64,000 nucleotides of DNA from an uncultured Cytophagales bacterium (GCA_938039675.1 CALHUI010000003.1:186001-250000); one strand, 5' to 3'; positions 43,034 through 52,689 are shown, numbered from the stretch's first letter. Program-made: numbers and translations. Notes: generated by a model not told the origin, from the letters alone.

Positions 43034-43062
43034 TATTTCGTATGACGCAAACATACGAAATA
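43034..43062 (-). promoter_or_regulatory. ArsR operator with embedded -7 promoter box
   Basis: TATTTCGTATG (43034-43044) and CATACGAAATA (43052-43062) form perfect 11-bp arms around ACGCAAA. On the minus strand the centre contains TATGTTTG (43048-43055) followed by C, an exact TAnnTTTG -7 element 16 bp before ATG 43031. Repressor binding here would cover the promoter, so autorepression relieved by arsenite is the expected mode. Confidence 0.85.
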
Positions 43063-43095
43063 AACCTAAATATCGTCAGACATCCTTACCTAAAC

Positions 43096-44946
43096 TTAAT
43101 TTTTTACTACTTCGTCGTCGTAAGGAATCACGGTTGTGATGCGGCAGCCATTGCCCGGTGAGGTTTCAATGTGCAGGTTGCCGTTGAGCAGGCGGGCACG
43201 CTGTGCCATATTGGCAAGGCCTTGTCCTCTGCTGACGGTTTCCGGGTCGAAACCTTTGCCGTCGTCTTCAATAATGAGTTCCAACCGGTTGCCTTCGTCG
43301 CGCAGTTCCAAATAGAGGTGGCGTGCTTCGCTGTATTTGAAGGTATTGTTAAAAATCTCTTGGGCAACGCGAAAAATACAGATTTCAATAGCACTTTCGT
43401 AGCGGTTTGTGTCAATAAAAATACGGCGTTCTATTTCAATAGAACTGTTTTGCTCAGTAGTATGGCAGAGAAATTCCAGTGCTTCTGCTAGCCCAAAATC
43501 GTTAAGAACGCTTGGCATCAGGTTGCGTGAGATGCGACGGATTTCCTGTTGTACTTGAACGATTTGGTCAACAATAGATTGTAGGTTTTGCTGTTGCTCA
43601 TTAGGAAGCAGGCTGTTTTTCAGGTAATCGGCTTGCAGGCGCAGTGCGGTCAGTGATTGACCTACGCCATCGTGCAAATCCATTGCGAGCCGCCTGCGTT
43701 CGTCCTCCTGCCCCTGAATGATGGCCAGCGAACGGATGCGCTCCTGTTCGCGTTCCTGTTCGCGAAGTTTTTCTTCTATGCGTCGCTTTTCGGTAACATC
43801 TTCCGATGTAATGAGGATGCCCAAAATTTGCCCGATGCTGTCGCGGAGGGGTACTTTATTGCTTTGCAGCCAAAATTTTTCGCCATGTGAGGTAACAAGA
43901 GGTTCTATTACTGAAGCAAACACTTTTCCGGCCAGCACTTCTGCTATTTGACTGCGTGCCTTGCTTGCCCATTCGGAAGTAATCGGCAGGTCGGCGAAAG
44001 TCATGCCGATAAGGTCGGAGGGCTTTTCAAAGTTCATCGCCTGTGCAAAGTTGCGGTTACAACCTATTATTTCCAGTTCGCGGTTGAGCATATAAATCCA
44101 GCCGGGGATGTTGTCAAAAAGCAGGTCTAAGGTTGTTTTCCACTTGTCGGCCTGTTCTTCGGCTGCAAAATAGGCGGAGATATCCGTTGTTGAAATCAGA
44201 ATATCGGGCAGTTCATCGGGGCGGGAGGTAGGCAGCAATCGCATGGAAAGCTGTAAGGAACGCTGTTTGCCGCCTTGCACACGCTGTTTGACTTCTCCTT
44301 GCCAAAATTTTTTTTGCAGCAAATCTTCGTGTATTTGTTCAATGGGTTGTCCGTATCGGAACTGTGTGGTAATCAAATCTGTCCATTTTTTGCCGATAGC
44401 CTCCAAAGCGCTGATGCCGTACATCTGTGCGGCGGCTTCATTCCAAAATTCTACTACGAACAGCGCATTGGTTACTATAATGGCTTCATTGGTATTTTGC
44501 AGCAGTTGTTGCAGGCGTTGGCTTTGGAATTTATCAGCAGGCAAATCAGGTGATATTTCCTGCATGATTCCTCTGTAAATCAGGGGGTTATAGCTGCTCA
44601 CATGAGCGCGTAGCCCGATGTGCCGCACTTTGCCGTCGGGCAGCAGGATGCGATATTCCAATGCCAGCGGTTGTTGGCGGTTGGTCGCTTCTTTGAGTTT
44701 CTGCATGACCGAAGCTGCATCTTCGGGGTGAATGGTTTTAAAAAAGTAGTTGCCCGGCAAAGAGGCATGAGTAGCAAAAGAAAGCCCGAACAGGCGGTAG
44801 GCTTCCTCTGTCCATCGGATTTTACGTGCCGTAAAATCAATTTCAATGGCGGCAGTACCCGTAAGTACTTGTAAATCCCGCAGTGTTTGCTCGGCGGAGG
44901 CCAATTGCTGTTTCAGGCGAATGATTTCCTGTTCAGGCTGATTCAT
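43096..44946 (-). CDS. PAS-domain sensor histidine kinase, HisKA_3 (NarX/DesK-like) type
   Basis: A 616-residue cytoplasmic kinase. It has an N-terminal coiled coil, three PAS-like domains (about 15-130, 145-265, 275-395, with the PAS-3 style HPEDAASVMQKL and PDGKVRHIGL in the first), then the HisKA_3 dimerisation helix with the phospho-acceptor histidine in RRLAMDLHDGVGQSL. It ends with a HATPase domain (NNTFKYSEARHL N box, EDDGKGFD, and GQGLANMAQRARLLNGNL). No transmembrane segment is present. No response regulator is next to it, so it is an orphan sensor; it lies 64 bp from the arsR operator but reads the same way. Confidence 0.9.
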   Translation of the reverse strand: MNQPEQEIIRLKQQLASAEQTLRDLQVLTGTAAIEIDFTARKIRWTEEAYRLFGLSFATHASLPGNYFFKTIHPEDAASVMQKLKEATNRQQPLALEYRILLPDGKVRHIGLRAHVSSYNPLIYRGIMQEISPDLPADKFQSQRLQQLLQNTNEAIIVTNALFVVEFWNEAAAQMYGISALEAIGKKWTDLITTQFRYGQPIEQIHEDLLQKKFWQGEVKQRVQGGKQRSLQLSMRLLPTSRPDELPDILISTTDISAYFAAEEQADKWKTTLDLLFDNIPGWIYMLNRELEIIGCNRNFAQAMNFEKPSDLIGMTFADLPITSEWASKARSQIAEVLAGKVFASVIEPLVTSHGEKFWLQSNKVPLRDSIGQILGILITSEDVTEKRRIEEKLREQEREQERIRSLAIIQGQEDERRRLAMDLHDGVGQSLTALRLQADYLKNSLLPNEQQQNLQSIVDQIVQVQQEIRRISRNLMPSVLNDFGLAEALEFLCHTTEQNSSIEIERRIFIDTNRYESAIEICIFRVAQEIFNNTFKYSEARHLYLELRDEGNRLELIIEDDGKGFDPETVSRGQGLANMAQRARLLNGNLHIETSPGNGCRITTVIPYDDEVVKN

Positions 44947-44959
44947 GCGCTTATTCGGC

Positions 44960-46048
44960 TTACTGGTTGGGCTTGGCTATCCATGCTGCCGGTACAAGTT
45001 CTATCAACTCCTCTCGCTTGCTTTTTGCGGCGGCTTCGCTTAAACCCGTGATAGCAATGCGATAAGTTTTTATTTTGCTATTGTAAACAATCTCCGTTTC
45101 TATACCTTTTTTGGCAAGTTCTTTTTGTAATTTTTGGGCAGCTGACTCTTTGGCAAGGCTGCCAAGAACTACCATATAGCCGCCCTTAGATTCGTCAATA
45201 GCAGGTTTGACGGGCTCGGGTTGCGTTTCGGGTGCAGGCTCTGCAATAGTACCATTGTCGGAAAAATTATTGTCATTTCCGCTGCTAATGTCGGTATTTT
45301 CGTCAAAGGGTATATTGTCGCCCGTGTTCTCTTCTTGTGGAAGTTCAGTGATGACTTGTTCCTGCGCGTCACCGCTCACCCACGCGCGGAATTGCAACTG
45401 TGCGGTTTCATCCACCATTAGGTAGATGAGAAAAACAAACAGCATAATCAGCGGAATCATGGCTAACCACCATACCTTATCGGCATTGTTGTTTTTTCCG
45501 TTACCAGCGGCAGGGATGGTTTGAGCGCTTTCTTGGGCAGTTTGTTGCGTATTGTCGGGTTGTTCCTGAGCAGTTGTTTGCTGTGCGGGTTCATCTTTAA
45601 CAGGCTTGCTCTTTTGCGGTTCTGCTGCTTGAATCGGGCGGGCGGTCAGTTTGGGCAGGCCGTAGCTACTCTCGAGCAGGTTGTAGTCGGTGTTGTTTTC
45701 AATCAGTAGTTTGCCGTCCGCATTGCGTTTTAGATAGCCTACACCCGGAATTTCATAGAGTCCGTATCGGCTGATTTGCTCATTGATTTTATTGACATAG
45801 GCTTCCAAGTTTTTGTTAAATTCATCAACGCCAATCTGTTCCGTTCCGATAATGTAGTTTTGAAAAGTGTTGCTGCTGTCTTCCTGTTCCGTATCGTCAA
45901 ATGTTACTTGTTTGCGCGGCGGAAGAATCACTCCTTCATCTTTGAGAATTTGAGCGGTGATATGATGCGCGGCAAATGTACCTAACCATGGCACGGTTAG
46001 GTGGTTTTCTTTACTCAACAGTTGGCGAATATGGTTGTCCATTGTCAA
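44960..46048 (-). CDS. HU/CCDC81-like N-terminal domain protein with C-terminal SPOR domain
   Basis: A 362-residue bitopic membrane protein. Residues 1-155 resemble the HU-CCDC81 bacterial domain (LSKENHLTVPWLGTFAAHHI, YVNKINEQISRYGLYEIPGVGYLKRNADGKL). A low-complexity Gln/Pro linker and one transmembrane helix follow (about 196-216, WLAMIPLIMLFVFLIYLMV), then an acidic Asn/Asp-rich stretch and a C-terminal SPOR domain (about 290-362, GGYMVVLGSLAKESAAQKLQKELAKKGIETEIVY). SPOR domains bind denuded peptidoglycan at division sites. The topology puts the HU-like part in the cytoplasm and SPOR in the periplasm. Confidence 0.82.
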   Translation of the reverse strand: MTMDNHIRQLLSKENHLTVPWLGTFAAHHITAQILKDEGVILPPRKQVTFDDTEQEDSSNTFQNYIIGTEQIGVDEFNKNLEAYVNKINEQISRYGLYEIPGVGYLKRNADGKLLIENNTDYNLLESSYGLPKLTARPIQAAEPQKSKPVKDEPAQQTTAQEQPDNTQQTAQESAQTIPAAGNGKNNNADKVWWLAMIPLIMLFVFLIYLMVDETAQLQFRAWVSGDAQEQVITELPQEENTGDNIPFDENTDISSGNDNNFSDNGTIAEPAPETQPEPVKPAIDESKGGYMVVLGSLAKESAAQKLQKELAKKGIETEIVYNSKIKTYRIAITGLSEAAAKSKREELIELVPAAWIAKPNQ

Positions 46049-46144
46049 TCTTGGTTTAGGGGGTACATGGAGTATGGCAGTGTCTGTGAGAGACTTTGAC
46101 TGCCAAACAAGGCAATATTGTTTTCAAATTAAGCCAATCAGCGT

Positions 46145-47782
46145 CTAAAAAGCAATTCCGACCCCTCCTAATACGGTCAGTTGGCGCACATCGTAGTTCA
46201 GAAACCGCCGGTAGCGCTGCGAAAACAGGTTGTAACCTCCCAGAAATACGGAGAACTGATTGTTAATAAAATAGTCAATCTGTAAGTTGAGGTCAAAAAT
46301 CGGCTTCAGGCTGATTTGAGCGCCTGTGCGCGGGCTGAATGCCCTGATGCCGGCCAAGTGGTACAAATCTGAACCGACGCGCAACTTGTTCTCTATCAGG
46401 TAGGAAGCGTTCAAATTGGCAGTGAACAGCGGACGGTGCCAAGGGCGCGCCAAGTCTTGCGTGTTATAGCCGAAAAATCCTGTTTTACCGATGAGTTTCA
46501 ATCTGCCCGTGGCATAGCTCAGTTCGCCTTGTACCTGAAAAACGGGCACTTTGCCCCTGTCATACAGGATGTTAAACTTGCTGGAATCTGATGCGCTGTT
46601 AGCAAAAAAGTGCAGGTTGCGATAAACGCCGTAGCTGCTTTTTATCTGAAAGCCCCATTGTGTGGAAATATTGCCGCGCAGGCCGCCCGTAGCTTCCCAC
46701 AATTGGCTCGTATGTGCCAGTGCTACATTAGGGCCTAAGAAGGGGTTTTCTTCTGCCATGCTGCGAAAGGTGCGGCGGATAGTGTTGCCTTCCAATGAGG
46801 CAAATGCTGTTAGGCGGTCTTTCACCAAATCGGCAGAGGCATGAATAATGGGGTAGAACCTGCCTTTGGGTTGGTTAGTAAGCGAGTCGCCGTCTGCTAC
46901 GGCACGCACGCCTGCGCTGATGGTGAAACCTTCCTGCCGCAGTTCATATTTGGGTGCGAAAATGAGCAGGTTGCGTGTTTGCCCGCCGACCTCGTCGCGG
47001 CGGTTGATGAGGTCTAACGAAAGGTCGGTGGTCAGATAAGAGGTTTCGCCGAGTTTTGCGTCTAAGTTGCCTGCAAGTTGAAAAGTCGCTTCACTGGCCT
47101 TATAGCGGTCAGTAAACAGGTAAAAGCCGCCCTCAGCCCTGTATTGGAAAGTTGCAATGGGGTCTATATTTTCATAGCCGGCTCTGATTTCGGTCAGTGA
47201 GAAAGTTTGGCGGATATCGCTGCGTTCAACGGTGCTGCTTTGCAAGGGGCTGTACCCGTAGAAATGCAGCCCGTCGCGGCGGTAGGTGGCGTTGCCGTAA
47301 ATTTTGCCGTTGTTCATAAATTTGGCAAGCTCGCCGTGAATTTGGTTCAGGCTGTTACCCGAGTTTTTACCGTCCACAGGCCCGGTTTGTGAGGAAAAAT
47401 GCAGCCCGTGCACCTTATACTGCCAATCGGCATCTTTCGGTGCGGTCAGGAATAGTTCTGCATAGAGAGAGTTGTAATTGCCGAAACCCGCCTTGGCAAG
47501 GTTGCGGAAGGGGGGGGCATCCTTTTTTTGTGCTACTTGCTGGCGCAAGGGCGAAGTATTGACTGCCAACAAAGGCAAGGTATAGTTAAAGCGCGGCAAC
47601 TGGTATTGCTGAGCGGTGTTGCCTTCGGAAAGTTCCGTCTTGGGCATTCGCTCAAAACTGCGCGATGCTTTGGAAAGTCGCAGTACGCGCTCTTTTTCTA
47701 CTTCAAATTTTCCTTCGTCTAATTTCTGGGCGGCTGCCGAAAGCGGCATAACCAACCATAATACTATCAAAATTTTTTTCAT
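46145..47782 (-). CDS. Outer-membrane beta-barrel protein, TonB-receptor-like
   Basis: The start at 47782 gives a signal peptide (MKKILIVLWLVMPLSAAAQ); the longer frame is not used. The 545-residue protein has no plug domain or TonB box that I can see, but repeated beta strands (YAELFLTAPKDADWQYKVHGLHF, GNATYRRDGLHFYGYS, LNLQIDYFINNQFSVFLGGYNLF) and ends in LGGVGIAF, an outer-membrane C-terminal motif. It lies 128 bp downstream of the giant TPR gene and is on the same strand. The pair is recurrent in Bacteroidota and may work as one envelope unit, which is inference. Confidence 0.75.
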   Translation of the reverse strand: MKKILIVLWLVMPLSAAAQKLDEGKFEVEKERVLRLSKASRSFERMPKTELSEGNTAQQYQLPRFNYTLPLLAVNTSPLRQQVAQKKDAPPFRNLAKAGFGNYNSLYAELFLTAPKDADWQYKVHGLHFSSQTGPVDGKNSGNSLNQIHGELAKFMNNGKIYGNATYRRDGLHFYGYSPLQSSTVERSDIRQTFSLTEIRAGYENIDPIATFQYRAEGGFYLFTDRYKASEATFQLAGNLDAKLGETSYLTTDLSLDLINRRDEVGGQTRNLLIFAPKYELRQEGFTISAGVRAVADGDSLTNQPKGRFYPIIHASADLVKDRLTAFASLEGNTIRRTFRSMAEENPFLGPNVALAHTSQLWEATGGLRGNISTQWGFQIKSSYGVYRNLHFFANSASDSSKFNILYDRGKVPVFQVQGELSYATGRLKLIGKTGFFGYNTQDLARPWHRPLFTANLNASYLIENKLRVGSDLYHLAGIRAFSPRTGAQISLKPIFDLNLQIDYFINNQFSVFLGGYNLFSQRYRRFLNYDVRQLTVLGGVGIAF

Positions 47783-47909
47783 GGCATATTGTTGTTTTAA
47801 AGGCTGATTGCGGCCGGATTGTACGAGTTTACGCCGTTTCTGCGTGTTTGCTCTCCAAGCATAATCCATGTTCATTGGCGCAATTTGCTGTTTACCTGTG
47901 TGCTAACTG

Positions 47910-50858
47910 TCATATTTCGCTCAGGCGCTTGCTTGCACGTTGCTTAATGGTTGGGTCTTTGGTGTAGTCTATGATGGAGTTGAGCGTGGCGCGTGCCTGA
48001 AAGAGATTGTTCAGGTCAATGTAGTTCTCGGCAATCAGCAGGAAGGCCTCGGCCACCCAATCGGGATGATGTTCGAACTGTGTTTTCATTTTGGTCAGTT
48101 CGTTGATGGAAGCATTGTAATTTTTTTGCAACCGCAGGGTCGTGCCTGCCAAATACAGCGCTTCGGCACCGCTGGCATCGGTGTAGTTGTTGGCTACCTG
48201 ACGAAATTGTGCCAGTGCACGGTCGGGTTGTGTGCGTTCCAGCATGATTTTGCCAAGGTGCAATTCTGCCACGGCGCGTGCCCCTCCGACAGACAGGTTG
48301 CGGGAAATCACATCGTTGCAGTAGGCTTCTGTTTGAGCAGTTTGACCTATTTGAAACGAGGAGCGAATAAGGCCTATCATCACACGTGCCAAATTGCGGT
48401 TATCGGTAGCCAGTGGCTGCAAGCTGCGGTAGCGGTTAAATGCAGCCTGTGCATCGCCAAGTTCAAGTTCCAGCTCGGCGGCGCGCAAACCCGACCGAAG
48501 GCTGCTGCTGCCTCTCACAAGGCTGTATTGCTGAATGGCACCGCGTTTATCGCCTGTTTCGTCCATGGAGAAAGCAAGCATGAATCGCGCCTCATCGGTG
48601 AAGGCAGAGGCCGGATACCGTTTGATAAAGTCGTTGAGCGTATGAATGGCTGCGGCGTAGTTGCCATTGTCATAAGGCACGCGTGCGCTCTTGAAGTCCA
48701 ATTGTATGGATGTGTTACTCTCCGGATTGTTGCGGATGTAGGCCTGTTTATAGCGCTCAAAATCGGGCACAGGTACGCCTCGGTCATTCATTTCTTGTAA
48801 GGAATTTATGGCCTCCGCTGCGTTCGGGTGCATAGGGAAACGGTCTAAAATGGCTTTGTAGTCGGCAATGGCCTGATTGTTTTGCCCTAAAATGCCGTAT
48901 GCCATTCCCCGTTTAAACAGCGCATCGGGCACCTGTTCGCTGTTGGGGTGGTCGGCGATAAGCTGTGAATAGGTACGGACTGCCAAATCTTTGCGCTCGG
49001 CCTCAAATTGCAATTCGGCTTTTACAAATATGGCCGAAGCCGCCATGCGTGAGCTGCGGTTGGCTATAATGCGGTCTAAAATGCGGATGGCTTCATCGCG
49101 ATTTTGCAAGCCTACGTTACACAGTGCTATCTGATAATTGATGTAGTCGGTATCAGCTTCGGCTACTGTCAATGCCTGATTGTAGAACGATAGTGCCTCT
49201 CTGAAATCGCGGTTGATATAGCGGCAGTCGCCTATGCGGGTTTGGGCATCGGCACGGTTCTGTCGGCTGTTAAGGTTGAGAAACTGCCTAAAAAGTTGTT
49301 CTGCCTGTGTATAGTTTTCTTTGTTGAAGGCAATATACCCCAAGGCATAGACAGCGGTGGGATATTCTTTGGCGGTATTGGCCACCTGATTGTATGCGCG
49401 GATAGCCTCGTCCGGTTTATCCTGACGAACGAGGCTTTCTCCCATCCAGAAGTGCGCAGCCTGCACCAAGTCGCCGGCTATCGGCCTTCGCAGCGACTTT
49501 TGCAGTGCCTCAATGGCTTGTGCAAACTTTTCTTCGTTATACAAAATGGCGGCATAGTTAAAGGCAATGCGCTGATAAGCGGCTTGCAGGCGTTGATTCG
49601 GGTTGCGAATCTGCTCGATGTATCGCAAAGCTCCTGCATAATTGCCGCCGCTGATGTACGCTTCACTTTTCAGATAAGAGATTTCGTCCATATACTCGCC
49701 TTGCGGAAATTGCTGTTCGTAGAAGGTAGCGCCGTCAATCACATCGGAGTAGTTTTTCATCTCAAAATTGGCCTTGACAAAGTTGTAAGCCCCCAATTCG
49801 CGCAGGCGGCGGTCAAAGTTTAGGTCTCGGGCACGCTTGAAGGCATTGGCCGCTGCCTGTTGCTGCCGCAAATCAATATAGTTAAGTGCCATTTGGTAGG
49901 CAGCCATTTGTGCGAGCGAATCGTTGCCCTCTGCCACTCTGCTGTAAGCATTAACGGCTTGTTGCAACTGCTTGCTGAGTTTGTAGCAATGCCCCAGTCT
50001 GTAATATATGGAGCGGTCCTTGCTTTTCTGACGGGCGAGTGCTTCCAGCAAGGGCAGGGCTTTGTCGCAGCGGTTGGCAGCATAATAGCTGTCGGCAAGA
50101 GGCGCTTGCAGGTTGGCAGGAATCTTTTTGCCTTGTCGTTCCAATTGTTCGGCAAAACCAATGACGCGGTTATAGTCGCGGCGGAGGTAGTGAATGTTGA
50201 AAATCAGTGTATTAGCCTCATCTGTGTAGCGGCTGTCGGTGGCGGCGTGCTCCAAGTCGGGCAGCGCTTCCTGATAGCGCTTGTCCTGAAAGGCAATGTA
50301 GCCTGCATAATAGCTTGCTGCGGTTGCGTAGCTGCTGCCACCGCTTTTCAATCGGTTGAATACACCTTGCGCCAGTTGGTATTTTTGTTCGGAAAAATAA
50401 CTGTAACCTAGTTTAAAAGCAATTTCAGCATCTTCTTCCGACTTGCCCGCAGGCCGATAAACGCGCGCTAAGTATTGGTAGGCTTCTGTGTAAATGCCCT
50501 CATCGTAGTACGAAAGCCCGATGGTACGATAAGCATTGCGTGCCATCAGGTGCGTGGGATATTTGCGCACGAAGTTTTCCAACATCAGGTTGAATTCGGG
50601 GCTTTGCTCTTTCATGGCACACATGCAGGCATAGTATTCTGCCTCAATTTGGCGTTCATCCTGCAAATTGCGGCGGATGTAGGCCTCAAATTGTTGTCTT
50701 GCACCGGCATAGAGGCCGCGTTCGTACAAGTCCATTCCTTTGCGGAAGTCAAGCGAGGGGTCGGTGAAATTGAGTGTTTGTTGCGCAGGGGCTATCAGGA
50801 CAATAAACATCCAGCTCAACAGCAACAAGTACATACGCATTGCCTGTTTTTGATACAT
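47910..50858 (-). CDS. Large secreted TPR-repeat protein
   Basis: A 982-residue protein with a signal peptide (about 1-25, MYLLLLSWMFIVLIAPAQ) and TPR repeats over nearly its whole length, for example AEIAFKLGYSYFSEQKYQLAQGVFNRLK, YYAGYIAFQDKRYQEALPDLEHA and ALGYIAFNKENYTQAEQLFRQFLN. About 20 repeats are visible, with the later ones resembling YbgF/BamD-type envelope TPRs. It should form a long periplasmic scaffold. The neighbouring gene downstream encodes an outer-membrane barrel, so assembly or anchoring of an envelope complex is suggested. Confidence 0.85.
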   Translation of the reverse strand: MYQKQAMRMYLLLLSWMFIVLIAPAQQTLNFTDPSLDFRKGMDLYERGLYAGARQQFEAYIRRNLQDERQIEAEYYACMCAMKEQSPEFNLMLENFVRKYPTHLMARNAYRTIGLSYYDEGIYTEAYQYLARVYRPAGKSEEDAEIAFKLGYSYFSEQKYQLAQGVFNRLKSGGSSYATAASYYAGYIAFQDKRYQEALPDLEHAATDSRYTDEANTLIFNIHYLRRDYNRVIGFAEQLERQGKKIPANLQAPLADSYYAANRCDKALPLLEALARQKSKDRSIYYRLGHCYKLSKQLQQAVNAYSRVAEGNDSLAQMAAYQMALNYIDLRQQQAAANAFKRARDLNFDRRLRELGAYNFVKANFEMKNYSDVIDGATFYEQQFPQGEYMDEISYLKSEAYISGGNYAGALRYIEQIRNPNQRLQAAYQRIAFNYAAILYNEEKFAQAIEALQKSLRRPIAGDLVQAAHFWMGESLVRQDKPDEAIRAYNQVANTAKEYPTAVYALGYIAFNKENYTQAEQLFRQFLNLNSRQNRADAQTRIGDCRYINRDFREALSFYNQALTVAEADTDYINYQIALCNVGLQNRDEAIRILDRIIANRSSRMAASAIFVKAELQFEAERKDLAVRTYSQLIADHPNSEQVPDALFKRGMAYGILGQNNQAIADYKAILDRFPMHPNAAEAINSLQEMNDRGVPVPDFERYKQAYIRNNPESNTSIQLDFKSARVPYDNGNYAAAIHTLNDFIKRYPASAFTDEARFMLAFSMDETGDKRGAIQQYSLVRGSSSLRSGLRAAELELELGDAQAAFNRYRSLQPLATDNRNLARVMIGLIRSSFQIGQTAQTEAYCNDVISRNLSVGGARAVAELHLGKIMLERTQPDRALAQFRQVANNYTDASGAEALYLAGTTLRLQKNYNASINELTKMKTQFEHHPDWVAEAFLLIAENYIDLNNLFQARATLNSIIDYTKDPTIKQRASKRLSEI

Positions 50859-51084
50859 CTGATTATCAGCTAATTATGATTTAAACACAAATTCGGCAGT
50901 GCACGCAGCAGGTGCGGATTGCTCAGGATAATTGCTACAGGTAAATCTGTGTCATGCGCAAGTGTTTAAGAGCCGATACGCTACTGTTTGGCAATATCTG
51001 CTTGAGAATCTGTCAAAAATTGAGCAAAACTAAGAAAAGTTGCTATTTTTAAGCGATTTTTCATCTAATCACTCTTTCGTTCGC

Positions 51085-51459
51085 ATGTCATACGAAGCAA
51101 AAGGAAAACTTACTGTCATTTACGATACGCAACAAGTAACTGAAAAATTTCGCAAACGCGAATTTGTGGTAGAATTGCTCAATGGTGCGTACAGTGAATT
51201 TATCAAATTTCAACTCACACAGGACAAGTGTGGTTTGCTGGACGGCATGTCAGTCGGTGATGAAGTAAAAGTAAGTTTTACTCTTCGTGGCAGGCCTTAC
51301 ACCAAAGACGGCAATACAACCTATTTCACCAACTTGGAGGCATGGCGTGTGGAAGTTGCCGCTCCTGCTGCCACAGGCGGCCGCGATATTCCGCCACCAG
51401 AAGAAGACTTTAGCGGCTTTCAGTCGGTTTCCGGTAGCGACGATGATTTACCTTTTTAA
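51085..51459 (+). CDS. DUF3127 protein with SSB-like acidic C-terminal tip
   Basis: A 124-residue protein starting at ATG 51085 (MSYEAKGKLTVIYDTQQVTEKFRKREFVVEL). The body is the DUF3127 domain, an OB-type fold with GLLDGMSVGDEVKVSFTLRGRPY. The C-terminus is a flexible Gly/Pro region ending GSDDDLPF at residues 117-124. That acidic, Phe-ended tip is the hallmark of single-stranded DNA-binding proteins, where it recruits repair and replication partners. A DNA-binding role is therefore suspected. argD follows 66 bp downstream. Confidence 0.8.
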   Translation: MSYEAKGKLTVIYDTQQVTEKFRKREFVVELLNGAYSEFIKFQLTQDKCGLLDGMSVGDEVKVSFTLRGRPYTKDGNTTYFTNLEAWRVEVAAPAATGGRDIPPPEEDFSGFQSVSGSDDDLPF

Positions 51460-51524
51460 TGCGACGTAGCAGCCGGCCTACTGCGGCATGTTCGTTTTTT
51501 TATTTACTCCATTACAAAATTGCC

Positions 51525-52670
51525 ATGCATCTTTTTGACGTTTATCAACTGAACCGAATTGCACCTGTGCGTGCGTTGGGTTCACACCTGTGGGATGAAG
51601 CAGGGAATCAATATCTGGATTTGTACGGTGGTCATGCCGTTATTTCCATCGGGCACACGCATCCGCACTATGTCAAACGAATTACCGAACAACTCAATAA
51701 AATCGGGTTTTATTCCAATTCCATTATCAACCCCGTGCAGGAAGCCCTTGCAAAAAAGTTAGGCGAAATGTGCGGGCATCCCGATTTTGCGCTATTTATG
51801 TGCAACTCGGGCGCAGAGGCCAACGAAAACGCACTGAAAGTGGCTTCTTTCTACAACGGTCGTACCAAAATTGTGGTGCTGAAAGGCTCATTCCATGGTC
51901 GCACGTCGGGAGTGGTAGCGACAACGGACAACCCTGCCATTGTTGCGCCGATTAACTTTAACCAACACGTCGTTTTTATTCCCCACAACGATATTGCTGC
52001 TTTGGAGGCAGCCGTAGATGACCAAACTTGCGCCGTTATGATTGAAGGTATGCAGGGAGTCGGCGGCGTGCATGTGGCAAGCGATGAGTTTTGGCAAACC
52101 GCCCGCCACCTTTGCAACAAGCACAATGCCGTTCTGATTTCCGACAGCGTGCAGTGCGGCTACGGACGCTCCGGCAAGTTCTTTTCGCACCAGTTCAGCG
52201 GCATAGAGCCCGACCTTATTTCGGTGGCCAAAGGCATGGGCAACGGCTTCCCCGTAGCGGGTTTGCTGATTCACCCCAAATTCAAGCCTAAATACGGCAT
52301 GTTGGGAACAACTTTTGGCGGCAATCATTTGGCGTGTGCAGCTGCGCTGGCAGTGTTGGAGATAATAGAAGCCGAAAACCTGATGGCTCACGCTGCTCAA
52401 ATGGGCGAATACCTCAAAACCGCCATCAGCCAAATGCCCGGCGTTGTAACGGTGCGCGGCAGAGGGCTGATGCTTGGCGTGCTATTGGAGATGCCTTGCA
52501 ACCCCGTGCGCGACGAACTGCTCTACGAACACCGCATTTTCACGGGTTCTTCATCAGACAAGTTTACCATGCGCCTGCTGCCTGCGCTCAATCTGAAAAA
52601 AGAGGATGCAGACTTGTTCCTCGAAAAATTCAGGCTGGTGATGCAGAAATACGTGACGGCTGCGGCCTAA
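51525..52670 (+). CDS. argD: Acetylornithine (or succinylornithine) aminotransferase
   Basis: The start is set at 51525 (MHLFDVYQLNRIAPV). A 381-residue class III PLP aminotransferase; the PLP lysine is in SVAKGMGNGFPVAG and the cofactor aspartate and Gly region in LISDSVQCGYGRSGKFFSH. The opening WDEAGNQYLDLYGGHAVISIGHTHPHYV is the Bacteroidota ArgD pattern. The enzyme moves an amino group onto N-acylglutamate semialdehyde in arginine synthesis. argH lies 4.7 kb away on the opposite strand, and no other arg genes are adjacent. Confidence 0.85.
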   Translation: MHLFDVYQLNRIAPVRALGSHLWDEAGNQYLDLYGGHAVISIGHTHPHYVKRITEQLNKIGFYSNSIINPVQEALAKKLGEMCGHPDFALFMCNSGAEANENALKVASFYNGRTKIVVLKGSFHGRTSGVVATTDNPAIVAPINFNQHVVFIPHNDIAALEAAVDDQTCAVMIEGMQGVGGVHVASDEFWQTARHLCNKHNAVLISDSVQCGYGRSGKFFSHQFSGIEPDLISVAKGMGNGFPVAGLLIHPKFKPKYGMLGTTFGGNHLACAAALAVLEIIEAENLMAHAAQMGEYLKTAISQMPGVVTVRGRGLMLGVLLEMPCNPVRDELLYEHRIFTGSSSDKFTMRLLPALNLKKEDADLFLEKFRLVMQKYVTAAA

Positions 52671-52689
52671 CTTTGTGATAATATCTTCC

